Notes under the pieces: generated by a model
Told to the model about the DNA's origin: nothing
The model's input: only the letters and a program-made list of their open reading frames with translations
Databases searched by the model: none
From: Gemella haemolysans
GTDB taxonomy: Bacteria > Bacillota > Bacilli > Staphylococcales > Gemellaceae
DNA: 64,000 bases
Assembly (NCBI RefSeq): GCF_012273215.1
Contig: NZ_CP050965.1
Coordinates: forward strand, 1,348,541 to 1,412,540
Direction: 5' to 3'
Made by a program: the position numbers and the translations under genes
Shown here: positions 57,301 to 64,000 of the stretch, in pieces
Position numbering within the stretch: the stretch's first letter is position 1
Layout of the letters: every line of letters begins with the position of its first letter

Positions 57301-60300
57301 GAACTACCTCTACTGCAGTTGCTGTTCCCACATAATCTTTTTCTGGTGTAAATGTTACTACACCTTCATCATTAATAGTATATGTCCCTTGACCTGAAAT
57401 TACTTTTTCTTTAGTTTTATCTTCGAATGTAGGAGGTACTGTAGTATCGATATCCCCTTTAAATAATGGAGTATTAGACTGAGGTTGATTTTTAGCACCT
57501 TCTGATATTACATTTTCTGTAGTAGTTTTTCCTAGTACTGTCGGTGTATACGTAGCTGTTACTAATGTTCCATTTTTATCTACACGTTTAACGGTTACTC
57601 CTGTTGCTACTCCTACAAAATCATTTTCTGGTGTAAATGTTACTTTACCAGTCGCATCGATAGTGTATATACCTTCTTTTGGTATTACAACTTTTCCTTC
57701 TTCATCTGCACCTTCAAGTCTTGGAGCAACATTTTCATCGATTGGAACTTCTACTTTTTCATTATTAATAGTTGTACTTCCCGCTTTAAATACAGGTGTT
57801 CCAAATTGTTTTTCTCCTTTATCCCCAATTGATGTTACATCCTTAGATGTTGGTGTTACACCTTTAACAGTTGGTGTATATTTAGCATTAACTGATGTAC
57901 CATTTTGATCTTCACGCTGAACTTCAACACCGTTCGCTACTCCTGTAAACTGTGGCTCTGGCGTAAAGGTTACTTTACCATTTTCATCAATTGTATAAGT
58001 CCCCTCATTTGGCACTTTTATAGATTTTTCATCTATCGGTAATCCTGTCTCAGGATTCACTAATTTAGGTGCTTTAGTACTAAGTGGTACCTCTACCTCT
58101 TCACCATTAATCATAGCTTTTCCTGCCGTAAATATTGGAGTCCCTTCTTGAGGTAATCCTTGAACCCCTATTGATCTTACTGGAGTTGATATTGGTCTAA
58201 CAGGTACTATTGTAGGTGTATATGTTGTTGTCACTTTTGAACCATTTGTATCTTTCACCTGAATAGTTACTTCTCTAACTTCTCCCGTATATGTTTTATC
58301 TGACGGAGTAAATACTACTAAAGGTTTATTATCTACTACATTTATCCTGTAAGTCCCTATTTCTTTTAATCCATCTGAAGATTTTGCTGGAACAGAATCT
58401 CTCTCCTGTCCATTTTCATCTAGCAACTTAAAGGTACTACTATCTAATGGAACTTCTTTATCTACACCATCAATAGTCGTTTTACCGGGTTTAAACAATA
58501 TTTCTTTCGTTTGCTCCTTCCCTTGTATATCTTTTGAGACAGCGGGTTTTGCCGTTGGAGAAACACCTAAAATATGTGGAGTATATGTTGTTCTTACTTT
58601 TGTTCCATTCTCATCTTCAGCTTGAACATCAACTGGTAATACAGTTCCTGTGTATGTTTTATCTGTTGGTGTAAAGATTACTTTATTAGTTCCAGGAGTA
58701 ATACTATAAGTTCCTACTTGTTTTACACCATCTTGTTTTACACCATCATTTGCATAAGCTGGAACTTCCGTTACTTCTGTTCCATCGCTACCTATTAACT
58801 TACTTGAACCAACTTTAATCGGTACAGATTTCTCTACATCTCCAATTACTGCTTTTCCTCCGGTAAATGTCACTGTTCCTTCTTGAATTTCTCCTTGAAT
58901 TCCAGTTGAAGTAGCAGGCGATGCTTGTGGTTTTACTCCCACAATAGATGGCGTATATTTTGTTTCAACTTTAGTTTCATTTATATCTTTTGCTTGGACA
59001 CGAGCTGGCACAACTGTTCCAATATATGATTTATCTGTAGGAGTAAATGTTACAATACCAGTACTAGAGTCTACTGTGTATTTTCCTACTTCCTTGTTCC
59101 CTTCTCCTAATGCAGGAGTCTCTGTTACTTCATCACCATCCGAGTTTAGTAATTTAATTGAATTTTCTTTAATTGAAACTTCTTCATGACCTTTCTTAAA
59201 TATTGGTTTCCCCGTTTGAACTTCACCTTGAATTCCAGTTGAAGTAGCTGCTTCAGCAGTTGGACTAACAGCAATTACTGTTGGTATATATTTTGCTCTT
59301 GCTGTTGATAAAGAAGGAACTCCATCTTTATCAAATCCCACAGGTCCTGTCAATTCTACAGTAACTCCTCCTGCAGTACCTTTAAATGATAATAGTGGTT
59401 GAAATTTCACTTCTCCAGTCTCAGGTACAATTGTATATGTTCCCTCATTCTCTACAGTGATAGAGGTTTCATTAATTATACTTCCTGATTTTGGATCTAC
59501 TAACTTAGCTATATATTGAGTACTTGGACTAACTATTCTCTCTGCTTCTCTTCCTGCATTTACCTTGAATAACGGTATTCCTTTTTGTTCTTTACCTTGA
59601 AGTCCTGTTGTCTCTTTCGAATGCCCCGTCATTTCTTTTGGTTCTACAATTGGTACATATACTGCATCCATAGATTTATTATTTCCTGCAGAATGCCCCC
59701 CGTTATTAGTGTTTGTTAATACATCCCCATCTGTTACTGCTTCCCAACCAGTACTTTGTCCATTTGCATCTACAGCACGTAATACAACTCCACTTGCTTT
59801 CCCTACAAATGCTGGATCTGGCGTAAATGTAACAGCTGTATCCGAAACTTCATATGTACCTTGTCCTGGAACATTTAGGTTAGTAACAAGTTGTCCTGTT
59901 TCATTAACAATTCTTACCCCACCTTGTGCTGTTTTAGTTGTTTCAGCAGTAATAGAATTTCGTTCCTGTGTATAGTCTATTTTTCCATATGAATTAAATG
60001 TAACACTACCATTTTTAGACCCTAAGTCTCCCGGCTCATCACCTTTATTATGACTAATATATTCAAAAGAAATTCTTTGTTTATCACCTTGTTTCCCTGT
60101 GGTTTCCTCATAATCCCCACGTGGTGGATTAGTAACCTGGACTTGATTATCCTCTACCTCTCCTGAATATGCAATCCCTGTTGGATTTTCAACTTGAGTT
60201 CTATCGGTAGCTATACGTACCCTGAATTTTATAATATCATTATTTTCATCTATTACATGCGTATTATGGAAAGTAAGTTCAACTATTTGATTATTACCTG

Positions 60301-62593
60301 TTACTTCTTTGATATCCGATTCTTCACCTTGATCAAACTTACCATTATTATTGAAATCAATGAAACCACGAACATAAGCTTTTTCTAATGGACCATTAAA
60401 ATTTTCATTACCATTAGCTGAAGCCTTTATTTTGATTTTATGTGTATTATTTGGACCTAATATTGGTCTTATCGCAGATAATCCTGTCTCTTTATTTCTT
60501 ACAATAAAATCCGAAGGCATTAACTGATCTACACCTTCATCAGCATAATCTGTCTCATCATCAGAATTTTCTCCAGATATATTTCTTCCCGGAGTGGATT
60601 CAGGATCAGCTTTTACTGTTCCTAGATATGGCTGTTGAATCTGCTTTTCTGCTCCTGTAACAGAATCTAGTGTCTTAGTTTTTAAATAATGCTCTACTTC
60701 TCCATACGATTCTGGTAAATCTCCATAATCAGAAATTTTAATTCCCAGCATAGATGATTGCTGTCCTGTAGTCAGCAAATAGAAACCTACTTCTGTTACA
60801 TTACTTGAGGATACAATCGGCGTTGCTCTTCCATCTATATTTGTATATCCACCAAATACTTGAGATCCTAATCCTGCCGTAGCAGAGTCTGGCGTAGCAA
60901 ACTTTCCAGCAGCCAAAGCATCTACAAACGCTTTATCTCCAAGACGTTCCATACTTCTTAGATCAAATAGTCTATTAAACTTATTTAAAGGTAGGTAATG
61001 TTTAGCTTGCCCATGCCCTATCAAAGCAAGAAGATCCCAAGGTGTACCATTAGTTGTATAAATTTCAGTTTCATGCTCCGCAATTTGTTCCCCTGAAGTC
61101 ATAACAATACTTGGTTTTATAAGTTTCCCATTATATTTAGCTTCTATTGTAAATTTTACACCAGCTACAGTTCCATTCTGACCGTCACCATTAGCACCAA
61201 CACCACCAATTGTTGTTTTTGCTTTTCCAGTATCCAATCCTGATTTTTTAGTTTCTGACCAATATCCTTGAGGCACACCGCCTATACCAGTTACTGTTGG
61301 CCTCCCATTATTTGCATCTACTCTATTTTCTCCATCCGGTTTATAGCTATTTTGATATACGGTCCCTGCCACACGTCTTTTATATACATCAGTAGCATCA
61401 AATGGTTTTAATTCTTTTACAGTTAATTTAACTGTATATCCTGGGATTATTTCTTTTTCAAAAACTGATCCTACTTGAAGTTGACCATTTTCTTTAAGTT
61501 TAGTCCATGCTTTCTTATCCCCAAAATCTAACCATTGAATCTGTCCATTAAGATTCTTAATTTCAGCACCATTTCTTTCCTTTGTTTTAATTGGAATATC
61601 TGTTAATGAAGTGTATCCATGATCCGCTAACCATTTTTTCCCTGTTTCTGTAGATGCATCCTGCAAATATTCAGTTTCAACTTCTGCTAATGCCACATCG
61701 AATTTGCCGTTACGTTTAGCTCCAGCGTTCTCTAATTGAGTATAAACAGCTTTGATAGAGTTGCTTAATTCTGCTAAACTTTTAGCGATTTGTTCTGTAG
61801 TCGCTTTGTCGTTTCCTAATAATTCTTTAGCTACTTTTAATGCTTCTTCGTTTTTCACTACTGCAGCTTGTACTGCTGGTTTTGCTTCTACTTTTAAGTC
61901 TTTTTTGCTTAATTCAGTTTTAGCAAGTGTGTTAGTTACTTCTGCTTCTGAAGCTACTTGAGTTAATTCTTTTTTAGCTGCTGCTACTTCTTTTTCTTCT
62001 TTTGTAGCTTTTGCTTCTTTTTCTTTTTGATAAGCTTCTTTTTTCTCTTCTAATTTTTTGTCGAAAGCTTGAGTTTTAGCTTCTGTTACTACTTGGCTTA
62101 AAGCTTGCACTGCTTGTGCTTGTGCATCTACTTCTGCTTGTGTAGCTTCTTCATTAGCTAATACAGCTTTAGCTGTTGCTAATGCTTCTTTTGCTGCTTC
62201 TACAGCTGCTTTGTCAGCATCTTGAGCTGATTTTAATTTTTCTTCTAATGTTGCGATGCTTGCTTTTAAGATTTCTTTCTTAACTTCAGCTTTTGGAGTT
62301 TCTGCTCCTACTTTTTCTGCTACTGCTGCTGCAACATTTTCTTTTGTAGTTTCTACAACAGGTTTTGCTTCTGCTTTTGGTACAGCTTCTGCTTTTCCAG
62401 CTTCTTTTGTTGTATTATCTACAATTGTGCTGTTTGATACTTCTTCAGCAGCTTGTACTGCTCCAGCACCAAAAAAGATACTCGCACCGATTACTACTGA
62501 TGCTGTACCAACTTTAAACTTCTTGATAGAATAAGATTCTACTTTAGTTCCTTTTTTTACTTCGAATAAATAACTATTATTTTTACCTATCAT
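54383..62593 (-). CDS. Giant CshA-like YSIRK surface protein with 50-residue repeats
   Basis: Protein of 2736 residues from ATG 62593 (AGAGGAAA upstream; an earlier TTG at 62614 is rejected). YSIRK-type signal (YSIKKFKVGTASV, about 21-33 of the adjusted protein); Ala/Lys/Glu-rich coiled coil (about 60-290); a non-repetitive region (about 290-840) of CshA type, with DFNNNGKFDQGEE; then about nine CshA fibril repeats (GTYTI...VTFTP...F-x-G-x-A-x-GV...TYTPTV) to about 1830; sixteen repeats of 50 residues; and an anchor reading LANTG, not LPXTG, with helix and RKRKKED tail. Expected to be a cell surface fibrillar adhesin. The minus-strand origin is single-gene with its own terminator. Confidence 0.92.
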   Translation of the reverse strand: MIGKNNSYLFEVKKGTKVESYSIKKFKVGTASVVIGASIFFGAGAVQAAEEVSNSTIVDNTTKEAGKAEAVPKAEAKPVVETTKENVAAAVAEKVGAETPKAEVKKEILKASIATLEEKLKSAQDADKAAVEAAKEALATAKAVLANEEATQAEVDAQAQAVQALSQVVTEAKTQAFDKKLEEKKEAYQKEKEAKATKEEKEVAAAKKELTQVASEAEVTNTLAKTELSKKDLKVEAKPAVQAAVVKNEEALKVAKELLGNDKATTEQIAKSLAELSNSIKAVYTQLENAGAKRNGKFDVALAEVETEYLQDASTETGKKWLADHGYTSLTDIPIKTKERNGAEIKNLNGQIQWLDFGDKKAWTKLKENGQLQVGSVFEKEIIPGYTVKLTVKELKPFDATDVYKRRVAGTVYQNSYKPDGENRVDANNGRPTVTGIGGVPQGYWSETKKSGLDTGKAKTTIGGVGANGDGQNGTVAGVKFTIEAKYNGKLIKPSIVMTSGEQIAEHETEIYTTNGTPWDLLALIGHGQAKHYLPLNKFNRLFDLRSMERLGDKAFVDALAAGKFATPDSATAGLGSQVFGGYTNIDGRATPIVSSSNVTEVGFYLLTTGQQSSMLGIKISDYGDLPESYGEVEHYLKTKTLDSVTGAEKQIQQPYLGTVKADPESTPGRNISGENSDDETDYADEGVDQLMPSDFIVRNKETGLSAIRPILGPNNTHKIKIKASANGNENFNGPLEKAYVRGFIDFNNNGKFDQGEESDIKEVTGNNQIVELTFHNTHVIDENNDIIKFRVRIATDRTQVENPTGIAYSGEVEDNQVQVTNPPRGDYEETTGKQGDKQRISFEYISHNKGDEPGDLGSKNGSVTFNSYGKIDYTQERNSITAETTKTAQGGVRIVNETGQLVTNLNVPGQGTYEVSDTAVTFTPDPAFVGKASGVVLRAVDANGQSTGWEAVTDGDVLTNTNNGGHSAGNNKSMDAVYVPIVEPKEMTGHSKETTGLQGKEQKGIPLFKVNAGREAERIVSPSTQYIAKLVDPKSGSIINETSITVENEGTYTIVPETGEVKFQPLLSFKGTAGGVTVELTGPVGFDKDGVPSLSTARAKYIPTVIAVSPTAEAATSTGIQGEVQTGKPIFKKGHEEVSIKENSIKLLNSDGDEVTETPALGEGNKEVGKYTVDSSTGIVTFTPTDKSYIGTVVPARVQAKDINETKVETKYTPSIVGVKPQASPATSTGIQGEIQEGTVTFTGGKAVIGDVEKSVPIKVGSSKLIGSDGTEVTEVPAYANDGVKQDGVKQVGTYSITPGTNKVIFTPTDKTYTGTVLPVDVQAEDENGTKVRTTYTPHILGVSPTAKPAVSKDIQGKEQTKEILFKPGKTTIDGVDKEVPLDSSTFKLLDENGQERDSVPAKSSDGLKEIGTYRINVVDNKPLVVFTPSDKTYTGEVREVTIQVKDTNGSKVTTTYTPTIVPVRPISTPVRSIGVQGLPQEGTPIFTAGKAMINGEEVEVPLSTKAPKLVNPETGLPIDEKSIKVPNEGTYTIDENGKVTFTPEPQFTGVANGVEVQREDQNGTSVNAKYTPTVKGVTPTSKDVTSIGDKGEKQFGTPVFKAGSTTINNEKVEVPIDENVAPRLEGADEEGKVVIPKEGIYTIDATGKVTFTPENDFVGVATGVTVKRVDKNGTLVTATYTPTVLGKTTTENVISEGAKNQPQSNTPLFKGDIDTTVPPTFEDKTKEKVISGQGTYTINDEGVVTFTPEKDYVGTATAVEVVRKDKNGRTIKATYTPTVRPETKYVTVENNGKETELIPTKDGKYPEEKIEGYRVIKTETDEKGNTKHFYEKVNTFFKDKEGNIIPGFDPEEGTVGKKEVPEYRFVESKKLPNGDTEHVYEKVKTYFKDKEGNIIPGFDPEEGTVGKKEVPEYRFVESKKLPNGDTEHVYEKVKTYFKDKEGNIIPGFDPEEGTVGKKEVPEYRFVESKKLPNGDTEHVYEKVKTYFKDKEGNIIPGFDPEEGTVGKKEVPEYRFVESKKLPNGDTEHVYEKVKTYFKDKEGNEIPKYPSEPGTVDKKDIPEYRFVESKKLPNGDTEHVYEKVNTFFKDKEGNEIPKYPSEPGTVDKKDIPEYRFVESKKLPNGDTEHVYEKVKTYFKDKEGNIIPGFDPEEGTVDKKDIPEYRFVESKKLPNGDTEHVYEKVNTFFKDKEGNEIPKYPSEPGTVDKKDIPEYRFVESKKLPNGDTEHVYEKVNTFFKDKEGNEIPKYPSEPGTVDKKDIPEYRFVESKKLPNGDTEHVYEKVNTFFKDKEGNEIPKYPSEPGTVDKKDIPEYRFVESKKLPNGDTEHVYEKVNTFFKDKEGNEIPKYPSEPGTVDKKDIPEYRFVESKKLPNGDTEHVYEKVNTFFKDKEGNEIPKYPSEPGTVDKKDIPEYRFVESKKLPNGDTEHVYEKVNTFFKDKEGNEIPKYPSEPGTVDKKDIPEYRFVESKKLPNGDTEHVYEKVNTFFKDKEGNEIPKYPSEPGTVDKKDIPEYRFVESKKLPNGDTEHVYEKVNTVFKDKDGNVIPGTTTEVGEQPKKDIPGYRFVETKKLPNGDIEHVYEKVTTSFKDKEGKEIPGNPTEEGTTPKKDIPGYRFVETKTLPNGDVEHVYEKVTTPTPATVITTWTDENGNPLKPSENGAKGEGTFEGYEFVRTVVDENGNVRHIFRKVTAATPKAQVKRLANTGSETSNTAAAGFSVLLAGIAAAIRKRKKED
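54691..57090 (-). repeat. Sixteen 150-bp repeats in the giant surface protein gene
   Basis: Unit boundary marker CTTTTTCGTA recurs every 150 bp. Fourteen units (54991-57090) are nearly identical and two (54691-54990) are diverged. Two subtypes exist: FKDKEGNEIPKYPSEPGT and FKDKEGNIIPGFDPEEGT; the latter clusters at the N-terminal side with one later instance, a pattern typical of recent unequal crossing over. The complement shows long false frames. Confidence 0.95.
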
Positions 62594-63041
62594 ATATTTC
62601 CTCTTTAAATTCAATATAAATAATGATATACATGAATAAACATTTCAAAAAACATATTACTTATACTAAATATAACTTCCTTATAAAATTTTTATAAAAA
62701 TAAAAAAAATAAAATAATCAATTTTATTTTTTTTTATCAATCCCAAAATATAATTTTAATTAAAATAACTAAATAAAAACCACTCGAAAAGATTAATGAA
62801 GACACTAACAAACTAGGGCCAATTATTATTTTACATAATTTAACTATATTTGTCTAGAGAAATACATTTATAGAATTAATAAATATTTTTAAACCTCTAC
62901 TTATACATGATCTATATTTTTTATAAGAAAGCTAGTTATAACCACTTTAAAGTTAAAAAACTATAATAGTCTTCATAAAAATTTTCTACATTATATATAA
63001 TTAATATCCATAATTTTATATTATCTAACCTAATAGATTTA
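62594..63041. other. Intergenic region upstream of the giant surface protein gene
   Basis: About 450 bases, extremely AT-rich, no frame of note. The promoter and any phase-variable tracts controlling the adhesin should be here: there are runs of A and T (for example 62700-62735), but I see no clear -35/-10 pair. Ends at the ISL3 remnant. Confidence 0.5.
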
Positions 63042-64000
63042 GAATCTTTGTCAAGTTCGGGGCATGGAGAAAAATAGGAAATAAGATCTAGGCGGCATTT
63101 TGCTGCTTAGATTTTTCTTACTTTCACTAAGTTTAACATTATTTTTATATTCAGAAACAAATAATCTAGACATAATTAAAATGCGTAATCTGAAATTACT
63201 AAAGCTAGAATATCCTTATGATACTCTCTTTAGTAATTTTATTTTATTATTAAATCCTTCTAATGGACCATTAGAATACTTATATTTAACAGCGTTAAGC
63301 ATATACTCTTTGTGCTTTTTCATAGTATTTATAGCTTTAGCCACACCTTTAGATAATCCTTTAGTATCAATATCTATATACTTCTCTAATTCTACTGAAT
63401 CTTTAGTCTTAATAGCCTCTCTAATCTCATGTACTCTCTCATAGCTAGCTGTAAATTCAGCATCTATAGCTAATATATAATCTAATACTTCTTTTCTAGT
63501 TACAAAACGTTTAAAGCTTCTAGAATAGAATGTTTTTATTGAATTTACTTTATCTCTATCTTCTAATATTACCTTCCAGAAGTTTTTTAGAATAGTGTAA
63601 GTAGAGCCTTTTTTATTCTTATATTGATTCATTAGTTTTACTCTAGCTTTGTTTAATTCTCTATTAATATTTTGAACCATGTGAAATCTATCTATAATTA
63701 TCTTAGCGTTAGGGAACACCTCTCTAATCATATTTATATAGGGTGGGTAAATATCTATACAGATCGTTTTTACTTTCTTCCTTACTTTTCTTGGGTATCT
63801 CATAAAGTATTGTTTCAATATATGTTGTGTTCTACCATCTACAATATCTATATAATCGTGTGTTTTAGCATCTAAGAATACGAAGCTCATACTATTTTTA
63901 CTATCTTTAGTTGATTTTATTTCATCAAAACATAGGTGTTCTGGCAAGTTTGAATGAGTCTTAACTTCTACTGCTTCTCTACATGATTTCATTACTCTTA
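63042..64000 (-). mobile_element. Decayed ISL3-family element, extends past right edge
   Basis: The end at about 63042 matches the right end of the intact copy (CTTTGTCAAGTTCGGGGC... against CTTTGTCAAATTCGGGGC...) but the outermost bases differ. The interior is about 90 percent identical to 19148-20660 by eye. The other end and any target duplication lie outside the window. Confidence 0.85.
63108..64000 (-). pseudogene. ISL3 transposase remnant
   Basis: Close copy of the intact transposase (MKSCREAVEVKTHSNLPEHL onward visible; beginning beyond the edge). TCTTAT of the intact copy is TCATAA here, giving a stop at 63218-63216 about 54 codons early. A one-base deletion in the lysine-rich tail adds a frameshift. 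Probably inactive. Confidence 0.85.

Overview
The window is a very AT-rich Firmicutes chromosome segment. Gene content (upp-atpBEFHAGDC, YSIRK and LPXTG surface proteins, a threonine pathway, PTS sucrose genes, an e(P4)-type acid phosphatase lipoprotein) and the protein sequences best fit Gemella or a close relative. The genus is inferred from recall of protein style, not from a search.

Layout. 1-3.8 kb: the end of a likely heptaprenyl diphosphate synthase subunit gene, small membrane proteins and a two-component system. 4.1-6.9 kb: an aquaglyceroporin, a CobW-family GTPase and an ArsM-like methyltransferase. The methyltransferase frame is crossed by an in-frame TGA exactly at the arsenic-binding cysteine, followed by a bSECIS-like hairpin, so it is a candidate selenoprotein. 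7.2-11.1 kb: sucrose operon scrA-scrB-scrK behind a promoter flanked by two identical operators. 11.2-15.3 kb: membrane glycerophosphodiesterase, an unusual GAPDH and an acid phosphatase lipoprotein. 15.4-18.9 kb: a wall-anchored amidase with eight 40-residue repeats. 19.1-20.7 kb: an intact ISL3-family element inserted in the loop of the atp operon terminator. 20.7-27.9 kb: ATP synthase operon and upp. 28.1-30.5 kb: two small membrane proteins, one split by an IS150-group element with a clean 3-bp target duplication.

30.6-33.8 kb: a PepSY protein behind four tandem 66-bp promoter-like repeats, a second two-component system, and upstream of it a yybP-ykoY (manganese) riboswitch with its terminator but no usual metal-exporter target. 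33.9-37.1 kb: an ABC importer of the tryptophan/TrpX class, preceded by a consensus promoter, an 18-residue leader peptide with one Trp codon, and mutually exclusive hairpins with two tandem terminators, which amounts to an attenuator. 37.5-44.4 kb: an MFS transporter, MazG-like, rsmA-rnmV, YitT, mutM and an LCP protein. 44.5-47.8 kb: PadR-HAAS-DUF4097 operon, YigZ and a flavodoxin-fold oxidoreductase. 47.9-54.2 kb: aspartate-to-threonine genes (aspartokinase, hom, divergent thrC-thrB-asd). 54.4-62.6 kb: a ~2,736-residue CshA-like YSIRK surface protein with sixteen 50-residue repeats and an LANTG rather than LPXTG anchor. 63.0-64.0 kb: a decayed second ISL3 copy running off the edge.

A family of short palindromic intergenic elements (GAGTGACTC ends) recurs at four places and sits at gene ends, doubling as terminators. 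Coordinates of start codons were adjusted where a Shine-Dalgarno sequence clearly favours an internal start.
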